Below are positions 42,836 to 50,697 of a DNA stretch of 50,697 nucleotides, one piece after another. Origin of the DNA: CAZPMT01 sp964587655 (GTDB taxonomy: Bacteria > Hydrogenedentota > Hydrogenedentia > Hydrogenedentales > SLHB01). The first letter of the stretch is position 1. Each line of letters opens with the position of its first letter. The notes beneath the pieces were generated by a model. That model had not been told where the DNA came from and did not search any database. It was given only the letters and a program-made list of their open reading frames with translations. Where the stretch lies: the NCBI GenBank assembly GCA_964587655.1, contig CAZPMT010000029.1, positions 1 through 50,697 on the forward strand, in the 5' to 3' direction. The translations under genes and the position numbers were made by a program.

Positions 42836-43812
42836 TCGGATAGGAGCCTATCGAGTTCTCTTATGCTGATCTTCCGGGAACATTGAATTCTGCGCCGCTC
42901 CGAAAAGGCGTGTGGAAGAAGCAGCGGAATTGAACAGAGCGTTTGAACGACGATCAACGCGGCGCGGCGGGCCCCGTACTCAGTGCGGGCCGCCGAGTAG
43001 AGCCGGCGCACCTGATGAACGCGCTCCGCGACTATCGCGGGGGCATAGCGTACGATGAGGCGGAACGGCATGTTCTTGAGGATTAGCAGGACATGGTTGA
43101 TGCAGCACTGCCGCGTCCGTTTCAAGGTCTTTCCGAAGAGGCTTGCGGAGCCGATATGCCAGGCGGCGGCGTCACGAACGAATCGCGCGCGAAACCCCGC
43201 CAGCCGCGCGCGAAAGCTAAGGTCGCTGTCGGAAAAGTAGATGTCGTAGGCCGTGTCAAACAGGCCAACCGTCTCGAACACCTCGCGGCGATAGAGGGCC
43301 GCACCCGCGGAAACTCCAAAGACCTCGTCGCGAAACGCAAATCCGTCAACCGAACAACGAAAACCGATGGATTCAGGGCGGCCGTTGCGGCGCTGCGCAT
43401 CTCCCGCGGAATAGATGACGTCTGGCTCGTCCCGCCACAGAACAAGGGGCGCCAGCAGCGCGGCATCCGTCGTGTCCGCCGCCGCGACAAGACGCTCGAG
43501 GAAATCCGGCGCGAGCGTCATGTCGTTGTTGAGCAGGACAACAAGATCCCCCGTCGAGTTCTCAATACCTTTGTTGACAGCCCAGCAGAATCCGAGGTTC
43601 TTTCCCAGCGAAATGAGCGCAATATCGGGAAAGCGCGTCTTGATCGAGTCGACGGAGTCATCGGTGGAGCCGTCATCCACAACGATGGCCTCGAAGTCGC
43701 GAAAGGTTTGCCGGGACAGCGATTCGAGGCACGCGAGAACGAGATCGCGCCCGTTCCACGTGGGAATCACCACCGAGACCCGTCTATGAGTTGCCGCGTT
43801 CGATGTGTTCAT
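42832..43812 (-). CDS. glycosyltransferase family 2
   Basis: 326 residues, cytoplasmic GT-A fold. N-terminal SVVIPTWNG, nucleotide-binding VVDDGSTDD (45-52) and the metal-binding NND of VVLLNNDMTLAP (95-97), with a rhamnosyl/galactofuranosyl-like acceptor region DTAYDIYFSDSDLSFRARLAGF. The open frame continues upstream, but the ATG at 43812 is chosen because GGAGGGG lies 2-9 nt before it and the upstream residues look non-coding. It is first in a minus-strand group with the two large membrane proteins, suggesting assembly of a surface glycan whose sugars are then methylated by the TylF-type enzyme. Confidence 0.9.
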   Translation of the reverse strand: MNTSNAATHRRVSVVIPTWNGRDLVLACLESLSRQTFRDFEAIVVDDGSTDDSVDSIKTRFPDIALISLGKNLGFCWAVNKGIENSTGDLVVLLNNDMTLAPDFLERLVAAADTTDAALLAPLVLWRDEPDVIYSAGDAQRRNGRPESIGFRCSVDGFAFRDEVFGVSAGAALYRREVFETVGLFDTAYDIYFSDSDLSFRARLAGFRARFVRDAAAWHIGSASLFGKTLKRTRQCCINHVLLILKNMPFRLIVRYAPAIVAERVHQVRRLYSAARTEYGARRAALIVVQTLCSIPLLLPHAFSERRRIQCSRKISIRELDRLLSE

Positions 43813-43952
43813 ACCCCTCCGCCGAAAGGATACACGCGAAGTCTCGCGGAGACAACGTGCCCGCCGGACATGCATTGCGCCGCCGGGGGAAGGGTGGTAG
43901 TCTCTGGTTGGCGTTTCAGGGTGGAATGGAAGTTTGATAGGAGGGTGTAGTG

Positions 43953-45437
43953 ATGAGCAAGAGCGTGGAGAGTGCGAAGTGCAGTTGTTGTTCGATGTCC
44001 AGGCGTTGTTTCCTGGCAATGGCCGGCGCGGGAGCGGCGGGAGCGGCATTGGCGTCGGCGGGACTGGGGAACGTCGCGGCCGCGGGAGGCCTCAAGGAAC
44101 ATATTGATGTTGCGAGTTTCCGTCCGAAGCCGAAGGTGCGCATCAAGAGTGTGGTGGCTCGGGTGCATCCGCCGTACTGGCTGGGTTGGCCGGGCACGTC
44201 GTATGACCTCGAAGGTCATCGAAAGGAATATGCGCGCTGCTTTGCCGAATCGGCCCAGCGAGTGGGAGTCGAGTTGGACGCGGTCGAGGAGCCCCTCGAA
44301 AGCAACGAGGCGGTCGACTCTTTCGTGAAGCAGTTGCAGGCGGAGAAGCCCGACGCCGTGCTTGTGAGCGTGCAGCACATGGATTCGTGGCGCTGGGCGG
44401 ACAAGATCGCGAAGGCGGGCATCCCGACGATCATTTTCGCTCCGGTCGGGACGTGTTTCACCGGGCACGTGGCCGAGATCTCGCGGCGGCCCGGCGTGTA
44501 CGTGATCTCGTCGCTGGAAACGTCCGCGATGGACCAGGCGTTCCGCATGGTGCGCGCCAAGAGGCAGTTCGAGGAAACGCGCCTGGTCGTGGTGGCGGGA
44601 GACAAGCGGAACGATACCGTGATGGAGCGATTTGGCGTGAAGGTGCGCAACGTCCCGCGCAATATGATGCATGAGATGTTCGCGAAGATGCCCGTCACCG
44701 ACGAGACGCACGACGTCGCAAAAACTATGGCCAAACACGCAAAGAAGGTCGTCGAGCCGTCCGACGAGGATCTGCTCAACGCCGCGCGTTCATTTCAGGC
44801 GGCCAAGAGACTGATGAAGGACGAAGAGGCGAACTCGATCACGACGGACTGCCTCGGAATGGTGACGCAGAAGGTCGTTCCAACGCCTCCGTGCATGGCC
44901 GCGTCGATGTTCCAGGACGCCGGATCGACCTACGGGTGCGAGGCGGACGTGTTCGGGGCGATGTCGCTCATGCTGACGAGCTACCTGTTCGACAAGCCTG
45001 GATTCATGAATGATCCGGTGCCCGAGACGGTGAAGAATCTCCTGATAGTGGCGCATTGCGTGTCGGGCACGAAACTGAACGGGCTCGATCAGGAACATGA
45101 ACCGTTCATTCTTCGCAGCCATTCTGAGTCGGGGATCGGCGTGTCCGTGCAGGTGCTCTGGAAGGAGGGGCAGCCCGTCACGCTGGCGCGCTTCTCGAGC
45201 CCGAACGAGATCATCGTCGATACGGGCACGGTCGTCGGGAACGTGGATACGCCGCCCGCGGGCGGTTGCCGGACCAGCGTCGAAGTGGCAATGGACCGCG
45301 TCGAAGACGCGCGCGACGTGCTCGGATTCCACCAGGTCGTCTTCTATGGAAACCATCGCCGAGACTTGCAGAACTTCTGCCAGATGTACGGCATCAAAGT
45401 CGTGAACTCGCCTGCGACGCCGCCGGTCAAGGCATGA
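43953..45437 (+). CDS. exported protein with L-fucose isomerase-like fold
   Basis: 494 residues. The N-terminus has a Tat-like signal (SRRCFLAMAGAGAAGAALA at about 16-34) after a Cys-rich tip (CSCC). The body has the layout of FucI/AraA-type proteins: alpha/beta N-terminal domains and a C-terminal strand set with VTLARFSSPNEIIVDTGTVVGN. The canonical FucI metal ligands are not obvious, and a cytoplasmic sugar isomerase would not need a Tat signal, so this is probably one of the exported FucI-like proteins of unknown role. GGAGG lies 8 nt before the ATG. It is divergent from the GT2 gene. Confidence 0.72.
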   Translation: MSKSVESAKCSCCSMSRRCFLAMAGAGAAGAALASAGLGNVAAAGGLKEHIDVASFRPKPKVRIKSVVARVHPPYWLGWPGTSYDLEGHRKEYARCFAESAQRVGVELDAVEEPLESNEAVDSFVKQLQAEKPDAVLVSVQHMDSWRWADKIAKAGIPTIIFAPVGTCFTGHVAEISRRPGVYVISSLETSAMDQAFRMVRAKRQFEETRLVVVAGDKRNDTVMERFGVKVRNVPRNMMHEMFAKMPVTDETHDVAKTMAKHAKKVVEPSDEDLLNAARSFQAAKRLMKDEEANSITTDCLGMVTQKVVPTPPCMAASMFQDAGSTYGCEADVFGAMSLMLTSYLFDKPGFMNDPVPETVKNLLIVAHCVSGTKLNGLDQEHEPFILRSHSESGIGVSVQVLWKEGQPVTLARFSSPNEIIVDTGTVVGNVDTPPAGGCRTSVEVAMDRVEDARDVLGFHQVVFYGNHRRDLQNFCQMYGIKVVNSPATPPVKA

Positions 45438-45539
45438 CTTGAGTGGCACGCGCGCTGCGAGATAGAAAGCCGCACTTCTCAGGAGCGGCGTTTGAGGGAT
45501 GTCGGTCTATGTGGCTTTGCAGCAAGAGGGAGAGAGCAA

Positions 45540-46217
45540 ATGGCTGGAGAGATGCAGGACGACGAGAATCTAAACTGCGCCTGGCGCAAAGTCGAGCTGA
45601 TCCTCAAGATTGAGTCGATTGCCAAGGGCTTTTCCGAGCAAGCCAAGCCTCAAATCGAGGAGAGGCTGAGAAAGCAATACGGTTCCCGCTTTGCAGAAGC
45701 ACGGGCGCGCGGGAAGGCCGAACAGGAAGCCCATGTCCTGGCGATGAGTTGTCTGGACGACCACGCGGCGTTGAGGCGCGATCTTGCGGCGAGGTTTCTT
45801 ACCACGGAGGAAGAGATTGCGGGATACCCGTCCATGGTCTTTTTGTATCCCTTGTTCCAAGCGAAGTTGAGTGCGGCAGTGACCTTGGGCATATTCTGGA
45901 AACAACTGCAATGGAGGCCCCTTTATCACCCGCCAATCGAATTTGCCCGTTACTCTACGGCATTGCTTGCACTATGCCTTATTACCACAGCCTTTACTTT
46001 GTTCGCGACCTTCACAAAGACACGGGAAACTCGAAAGGTGCTTGTGTTGAACGCCTTGGCCGGTGTTTCCTGGATGCCTTTTTATGTGGGCCTGCTCTAT
46101 CTCCTCGGCGGTCCGAGACCAGCACTGCTCACGTTGCTGCTCTTTTCTGTACCGACAACCATTTGGCTGATAGTCTGCCGCCGACTGTACCGGAAAGCAC
46201 GGACAAATGTGGCCTGA
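45540..46217 (+). CDS. membrane protein of unknown function
   Basis: About 225 residues. A soluble, highly charged N-terminal half (to about 110) rich in Glu/Lys/Arg helices (ENLNCAWRKVELILKIESIAKGF, EARARGKAEQEAHVLA) is followed by four hydrophobic segments (about 110-215). The family is not recognised. The ATG at 45540 is chosen for its GGGAGAG site; a TTG at 45492 is possible. The 145-bp gap after it holds an imperfect hairpin around 46266-46285. No regulatory clue. Confidence 0.6.
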   Translation: MAGEMQDDENLNCAWRKVELILKIESIAKGFSEQAKPQIEERLRKQYGSRFAEARARGKAEQEAHVLAMSCLDDHAALRRDLAARFLTTEEEIAGYPSMVFLYPLFQAKLSAAVTLGIFWKQLQWRPLYHPPIEFARYSTALLALCLITTAFTLFATFTKTRETRKVLVLNALAGVSWMPFYVGLLYLLGGPRPALLTLLLFSVPTTIWLIVCRRLYRKARTNVA

Positions 46218-46362
46218 CGAATCCCTGCGGCCGGTTGCGAAAGGCGGAGATTAGTATATGGTTGCGAGGGGCCATTATCCCCGCGATTCATCTCAAAGTT
46301 GTGGACTTGTTCCGCCAGGATAGGGAGAATGAAGGAGACGTTCAAGAGAGGAGGAGGAACCT

Positions 46363-47079
46363 ATGAAAAACAGATACGTGCAGTCTGTAATGGTGTTAGT
46401 GGCGCTTCTGGGCGCGGCCATGGGGTGTAATACGACGCGCTCCATTTCCGACTCAGGCTACCGAGAGTATGGACGCGGCTTCCGGTATCAGGAACTGTCC
46501 GAATTCAACGTTCTGGGCATTGATTCGACGGAGGCGATCTCCGGTGAGACGATCTCCGGCCAAATGGCTGCTCATCAGAACGTCAAGATTAACAAAGGCG
46601 CGGCGGCCGTACTGGTGCAGTCCGGCGCGCTCTTCCCTGATGATTGCATGCAGGTGGAGCTAGCCAAACACTTTCGCGTCGTCCCTTTTTCCGGGGTGGT
46701 GGACGAGCAGATCAGCAAGGGTAACTACGCTAAGGCGCTGCGTCTTGCCGCCGCGCGTGGGGGATACGAATTCCTGATCTGCTATTGGGGCATACTTGAG
46801 GCAGAACAGAAGAACCTCGCAACGAAAACCGTGTCATGGGTGCCAATTATCGGGCGCTTCGTCCCTGACGAAACCCAACACATGCGCATACGTCTCAAGA
46901 TGGTCTTGGTAGATGTGCGAACCGGTCAATGGGTAATGCTCGTCCCCGATCCCGTTGAGACTCAAGGCGCAAGTATGCGTTTAAGCCGCGAGCAGGCGGA
47001 CCAAGGCCAGGTTGCCGAACTGAAGGAGAAAGGATACAAAGCCCTCGTGGGAATGCTCCTCGAAAAGCACACCGAATAA
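46363..47079 (+). CDS. putative lipoprotein of unknown function
   Basis: 238 residues. A signal peptide with lipobox-like GAAMGC (Cys22) is followed by a soluble alpha/beta domain with AAVLVQSGALFPDDCMQVELAKHFRVVPFSGV and ARGGYEFLICYWGILEAEQ. This resembles DUF-type lipoproteins of the CsgG/TolB-N class in strand-helix order, but not enough to assign. GAGGAGG lies 5 nt before the ATG. It converges on nuoE with a 20-bp gap. Confidence 0.72.
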   Translation: MKNRYVQSVMVLVALLGAAMGCNTTRSISDSGYREYGRGFRYQELSEFNVLGIDSTEAISGETISGQMAAHQNVKINKGAAAVLVQSGALFPDDCMQVELAKHFRVVPFSGVVDEQISKGNYAKALRLAAARGGYEFLICYWGILEAEQKNLATKTVSWVPIIGRFVPDETQHMRIRLKMVLVDVRTGQWVMLVPDPVETQGASMRLSREQADQGQVAELKEKGYKALVGMLLEKHTE

Positions 47080-47099
47080 ACGGCCGCAAGCTTGAGGAA

Positions 47100-47564
47100 T
47101 CAGAGATACTCTCGGAGGATGGTGTCAATCCTTGCCGGATTGAGATCCTGATGCAGGTCGTCGTCGATCATCAATGACGGGGCGTGGTCGCAGTTGCCGA
47201 GGCACTGGTTCGGAATCAGCGTGAACCGGCCGTCGCGAGTAGTTTCGCCTTCTTTGATGCCTAGCCGCTGACGCAGATGATCGCGGACCTCCTCGTAGCC
47301 CATGACGTAGCAACTCACGCTTGAACAGATGCGGATGACGTGCTTGCCCACAGGCCGCCGCAAGATGAGGTTGTAGAACGTGGCGACGCTGTCAACCTCG
47401 TCGGGAGTCATGTCGAGCAGCGTCGCGACGTCGCGCACGTGTTCGTCGCTTACCCAGCGATGATGACGCTGCACGATACGCAGGGCGTCGATACATGCGC
47501 CGCTCTTTAGGTTCACGTGCGCCGCCTCGGACTCTATCTCGCTTCTAATATTGTCTGTCAACAT
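47100..47564 (-). CDS. nuoE: NADH-quinone oxidoreductase subunit E (24-kDa, 2Fe-2S)
   Basis: 154 residues. The thioredoxin-like NuoE fold with the [2Fe-2S] ligands Cys80, Cys85 (CSSVSC), Cys121 and Cys125 (CLGNC), all present. It is part of the NADH-oxidising arm of complex I. The ATG at 47564 is preferred. A GTG at 47606, overlapping the nuoCD stop, would add 14 residues encoded by a GC-rich palindrome. It is the last nuo gene here: nuoF and nuoG do not follow, since the next gene is a convergent lipoprotein. Confidence 0.93.
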   Translation of the reverse strand: MLTDNIRSEIESEAAHVNLKSGACIDALRIVQRHHRWVSDEHVRDVATLLDMTPDEVDSVATFYNLILRRPVGKHVIRICSSVSCYVMGYEEVRDHLRQRLGIKEGETTRDGRFTLIPNQCLGNCDHAPSLMIDDDLHQDLNPARIDTILREYL

Positions 47565-47602
47565 ATTCGTCCGGTAGGGTCGAGCTCCCGCTCGACCGGA
47601 AT

Positions 47603-49351
47603 TCACCGATCAAGATCCGCCAATACATAGTCCATCGCACCCAGAATGGCGAGCAGGTCCGCCACAAACACTCCGCGACTGATCTCCGGCAACATCTGCA
47701 TGTGCGGGAATGAGGGCGTGCGGATGCGCGTCCTGTAAGACATCGTACCGCCATCGCTGATGAGATAGTAACCGTTGTTTCCCTTGCTCGCCTCGACGGC
47801 GCAGAAAGACTCGCCCGCGGGGATCACCGGTCCCCAACTCACGCCGAGGAAATGGTCGATGAGCGTTTCGATATCGCGCATCGTCCGCTCTTTGAGCGGC
47901 GGGGTCGTGAGGGGGTGGTCCGATTTGTAGGGCCCGTCGGGCATGTTTTTCACGCACTGTTCGATGATCCGCAGGCTCTGGCGCATCTCCTCGATATGCA
48001 CGACGGCGCGGTCGTAGCAGTCGCCGTTATGGCCGATGGGGACGTCGAAGTCGAACTGGTCGTATCCGGAATAGGGCCTCGTTTTCCGGATGTCCCACGC
48101 GAAGCCCGTGGCGCGGAGCCCGGGGCCGGTGACGCCCCATTCGATGGCCTCGTCACGGGTGAACGCGCCGATGCCGATCGTGCGTTTTCTGAAAATGCGA
48201 TTCTTGATCAGGGCCTTGTCGTAGCTGTCGAGACGCGCGGGCAGGTACTCGATGAAGTCGCGCATCAGTCTGTCCCATCCCAGCGGCAGGTCGTGTGCGA
48301 CGCCGCCGATGCGGAACCAACTGGGATGCATCCGTCCGCCGCAGATGGCCTCGACGATGGCGAAGGCGCGCTCGCGGTCATTGAACATATAGAAGACCGG
48401 CGACATGGCGCCCAGGTCCTGCGAGAAGGTGCCGTACCAGACGAGATGGCTGATGATGCGAAACAGCTCGGCCATCATGACGCGGATCACCTTTACTCGA
48501 TCCGGAACCTGGATGCCTGCGAGACGCTCGACGGCCATCACGTACGGGAAATTGTTCATGACACCGCCGAGGTAGTCGATCCGGTCGGTGTAAGGGATGT
48601 AGCTGTGCCAGGACTGGCGCTCGCCCATCTTCTCGGCGCCGCGATGGTGATAGCCGATGTCGGGAACGGCGTCCACGATCCGCTCGCCGTCGAGTTGCAG
48701 GATGATCCGGATCAGGCCGTGGGTGCCGGGGTGCTGCGGACCGAGGTTGAGGAACATGAAATCGCCGTCGCCGGTGTGGCGCTTCATACCCCAGTCTTCG
48801 GGCCGGAAACGAAGGGCCTCCTGCTCGATGTCCACTTTCTCATCAGGGAGTTGGAAAGGCTCGAGTTCCGTGGCCCGCGCCGGATGTTCTTTCCGCAACG
48901 GATGGCCGTTCCACGTCGGCGGCATGAGGATGCGCCGGAGGTGCGGATGGCCGTCAAACCGGATCCCGAACATGTCGTAGACTTCGCATTCGTACCAGTT
49001 CGCGGAGGGCCACACGGAGCTTATCGAGCGTAACGACGGATACTCGCCCGCGAGCGGGACCTTGATTCGAAGATCCTGGTTGCGGTCGAACGAGACGAGG
49101 TGGTACACGACCGTAAAGTCGCTTTGAGGTTGATCGGGCCGGCGCGTTCGGACGCGCTCGTCGATCGCCGTGAGATCGTAGAGCATGCGGTAGGGCCGTT
49201 CGACGCCGTTCTTCAGATACGTGACCACGTCCGTGACGTGCGCGGAAGAGACCCACAACGTTGGGATGCCGTCGCACGTGTGCTGCTCAGCGAGGATCGC
49301 ATCTCCGAACTTGGCGCGCAAGTCTTCGGCTATCGTGGCATCAGGGCTCAT
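47603..49351 (-). CDS. nuoCD: NADH-quinone oxidoreductase fused subunit C/D
   Basis: 582 residues. Residues about 1-190 are NuoC (30-kDa; ends with LRRILMPPTWNGHPLRKEHP), and about 195-582 are NuoD (49-kDa; DFMFLNLGPQHPGTHG, GYHHRGAEKMGERQ, GGRMHPSWFRIGG). NuoD helps form the quinone site and NuoC joins it to the matrix arm. The fused form is known from enterobacteria and several other groups. It starts 10 bp after nuoB. Confidence 0.96.
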   Translation of the reverse strand: MSPDATIAEDLRAKFGDAILAEQHTCDGIPTLWVSSAHVTDVVTYLKNGVERPYRMLYDLTAIDERVRTRRPDQPQSDFTVVYHLVSFDRNQDLRIKVPLAGEYPSLRSISSVWPSANWYECEVYDMFGIRFDGHPHLRRILMPPTWNGHPLRKEHPARATELEPFQLPDEKVDIEQEALRFRPEDWGMKRHTGDGDFMFLNLGPQHPGTHGLIRIILQLDGERIVDAVPDIGYHHRGAEKMGERQSWHSYIPYTDRIDYLGGVMNNFPYVMAVERLAGIQVPDRVKVIRVMMAELFRIISHLVWYGTFSQDLGAMSPVFYMFNDRERAFAIVEAICGGRMHPSWFRIGGVAHDLPLGWDRLMRDFIEYLPARLDSYDKALIKNRIFRKRTIGIGAFTRDEAIEWGVTGPGLRATGFAWDIRKTRPYSGYDQFDFDVPIGHNGDCYDRAVVHIEEMRQSLRIIEQCVKNMPDGPYKSDHPLTTPPLKERTMRDIETLIDHFLGVSWGPVIPAGESFCAVEASKGNNGYYLISDGGTMSYRTRIRTPSFPHMQMLPEISRGVFVADLLAILGAMDYVLADLDR

Positions 49352-49361
49352 ACCGTATCCG

Positions 49362-49994
49362 CTAGACCTCGTTGGGCGAACGCAAGTTCAGGATTTGCTG
49401 CCGCTGCGGCGTCTTGAGATCGCGCATGCAAGGCCGCGGCTGCTTGATGACACCTTGCGGCCCGACTGCCCAGCTCAGGGGACGCGACTCGGTTCCGACC
49501 GCGTCGCGCAGCAGCAACAGACCTTCCATGAACGCCTCCGGACGCGGCGGGCAGCCGGGAATATAAACGTCCACTGGCAGAAACTTGTCCACGCCCTGGA
49601 CGACGCTGTAAATGTCGTACATGCCGCCGGAACTCGCGCATGCGCCCATCGCGATCACCCAGCGCGGCTCCATCATCTGCTCGTAGAGGCGCTTGATGAT
49701 CGGGGCCATCTTGAGGAACGGCGTCCCGGCGATGACCAGGAGATCGGCCTCGCGCGGGGTGCCGCGAAGCACCTCGGCGCCGAACCGGGCGATGTCGAAC
49801 TTGCTGGTGAGGCTCGTGGCCATCTCCACGAAGCAGCATGACAGGCCGAAGCCGAAAGGCCACAGGGAATTCTTCCGGCCCCACGCGACCAGATCCTGGA
49901 GCCGCGCGAGGACGAAGTTGCTTCGGAAGCCGTCCTCGACCACGCGGACCGGATGTCCGCCCGGACTCGAATAACCGTCACCTTGAGATGTCAT
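49362..49994 (-). CDS. nuoB: NADH-quinone oxidoreductase subunit B
   Basis: 210 residues. Carries the N2 [4Fe-4S] cluster that passes electrons to quinone: Cys53-Cys54 (LSCCFVEMA), Cys119 (GACASSGG) and Cys148 (PGCPPRPEA), all intact. The ATG at 49994 leaves 16 bp after nuoA. A farther codon at 50030 would overlap nuoA by 20 bp and is less likely. Confidence 0.96.
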   Translation of the reverse strand: MTSQGDGYSSPGGHPVRVVEDGFRSNFVLARLQDLVAWGRKNSLWPFGFGLSCCFVEMATSLTSKFDIARFGAEVLRGTPREADLLVIAGTPFLKMAPIIKRLYEQMMEPRWVIAMGACASSGGMYDIYSVVQGVDKFLPVDVYIPGCPPRPEAFMEGLLLLRDAVGTESRPLSWAVGPQGVIKQPRPCMRDLKTPQRQQILNLRSPNEV

Positions 49995-50010
49995 GCCAGG
50001 ATCGCGGCTC

Positions 50011-50379
50011 CTAATCCAGCGCGCGCTCACGCCACAGGTAGACCAACGCGGCCGCCAATACGCCGATGAAAACGCAGATCTCGCCGTAGCCCCACCAGCC
50101 GGTCTCGCGAACAGCGGTAGCCCAGGCGAAAATGAAAACCGACTCGAGATCGAAGATAACGAAAAAGATCGCGATCAGAAAGAAGGTCGAAGAGAAGCGG
50201 ATGCGCGCTGATCCCGTGGAGACGATGCCGGACTCGTAAGGCGCGCCGGTCGCGCGTTCGTTGTGGCGCTGCCCTAATACAAACGAGATCCCCAACATCC
50301 CCGCGACAACGGCAAGGACGCCGCCAAAGTAAACTACCAGCGGCCAAAGGAGCGGAGCATCCGGCGTTACTGTGGCCAT
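50011..50379 (-). CDS. nuoA: NADH-quinone oxidoreductase subunit A
   Basis: 122 residues with three membrane helices and the family signature YESGIVSTGSARIRFSSTFFLIAIFFVIFDLE between the first and second. Part of the membrane arm of complex I near the quinone site. The ATG at 50379 has GGAG 9 nt upstream; a TTG at 50394 is rejected. First gene of nuoA-B-CD-E. Confidence 0.96.
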   Translation of the reverse strand: MATVTPDAPLLWPLVVYFGGVLAVVAGMLGISFVLGQRHNERATGAPYESGIVSTGSARIRFSSTFFLIAIFFVIFDLESVFIFAWATAVRETGWWGYGEICVFIGVLAAALVYLWRERALD

Positions 50380-50485
50380 CGCGCGTTTCTCCAAAGACCC
50401 GGTCAGCCCGTGAAATCACGCCATATCCTACACGCGCATCAGGAGGAAATCCAATCGACGGTCCTTCTCGCGGATCGTGTTTATC

Positions 50486-50655
50486 TCAGAGCGTGTTTGA
50501 AAAGTAGGGGCGGTTTTTCCAAAACCGCCCCCGCTTCGGAGTCGAGGCTATGCCTGTAGCGCAAACGAAACCTGTGGCGGCGTTCGGGGCGGTTTACGGA
50601 GAAACCGCCCCTACTAAGATGTCTCTGTGGGAGCTTTCCAAACAAGCTCTCAGAG
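50486..50655. repeat. nested palindromic element upstream of nuoA
   Basis: Two hairpins with GGGGCGGTTT stems (50507-50531 and 50586-50611) that can also pair with each other (50503-50516 with 50602-50615). Outside them a CTCAGAGCGTGTTTGAAAAG-type arm (from 50486) pairs imperfectly with 50635-50652. The stretch 50380-50485 and the last 42 bases hold no gene that can be supported. Confidence 0.8.
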
Positions 50656-50697
50656 CCTGTGAACTTTTCAGTTTCTTGCGTTGAAACGTTCATAAAA

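Noticed and set aside
43813..44049. N-terminal extension of the GT2 gene
   Set aside because: The upstream codons are Pro/Arg/His-rich and a strong ribosome site precedes the ATG at 43812.
50481..50693. 70-codon minus-strand frame at the right edge
   Set aside because: It lies almost wholly in the nested palindromic element and has no protein-like features.

Overview
The window comes from a GC-rich Gram-negative bacterium. It encodes diderm markers (an OmpP1/FadL-type porin, lipoproteins with lipoboxes, bactofilin with an M23 peptidase), a Tat-exported sulfatase, Tat-like exported proteins, a NuoC-NuoD fusion and an exported protein with a Glu-Gly repeat linker. This mix suits the Hydrogenedentota/Planctomycetota-like part of the tree. 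That placement is inference; no rRNA gene is present to confirm it.

Layout. 1-2240: a 5'-truncated, edge-cut vWA-like surface protein (minus), an Rrf2 regulator with its own promoter, and a 242-bp MITE-like palindrome. 2300-4400: a class-III aminotransferase and a PIG-L deacetylase. 4500-9230 (minus): a GT-C-type membrane protein, a truncated GNAT gene, asd, trxA and an STN-like lipoprotein. 9300-13000: a small membrane protein (possibly leaderless mRNA), an FHA-GAF-class III cyclase and mtnA. 13000-16650: a PilZ protein, a GH4 glycosidase, a lipoprotein with a 7-nt microsatellite in its signal peptide, and a response regulator with a degenerate GGDEF domain. 17200-24330: a co-directional block of ABC ATPase, ABC-2 permease/GldG fusion, DUF4340-like protein and HtrA-type protease. 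24400-27770: an SCP2-E1alpha-E1beta fusion and a PilT/GspE-like ATPase. 28000-33320: a hybrid histidine kinase, an OmpP1/FadL porin and a sulfatase. 33500-43800: surface-polysaccharide-type genes (three GT-C-type proteins, a TylF-type methyltransferase, a GT2) and a bactofilin/M23 pair. 43950-47080: a FucI-like exported protein, a membrane protein and a lipoprotein. 47100-50380 (minus): nuoA-nuoB-nuoCD-nuoE.

The most unusual property is the density of palindromic repeats, of at least six types. Two types occur both between genes and in frame inside genes: mtnA carries one and a GT-C-type gene carries the other, so the repeats are translated. This resembles Rickettsia palindromic elements and is the best candidate for something undescribed. 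The second is the single-chain SCP2-E1alpha-E1beta protein. No CRISPR array, tRNA, rRNA, transposase gene or phage gene was recognised.
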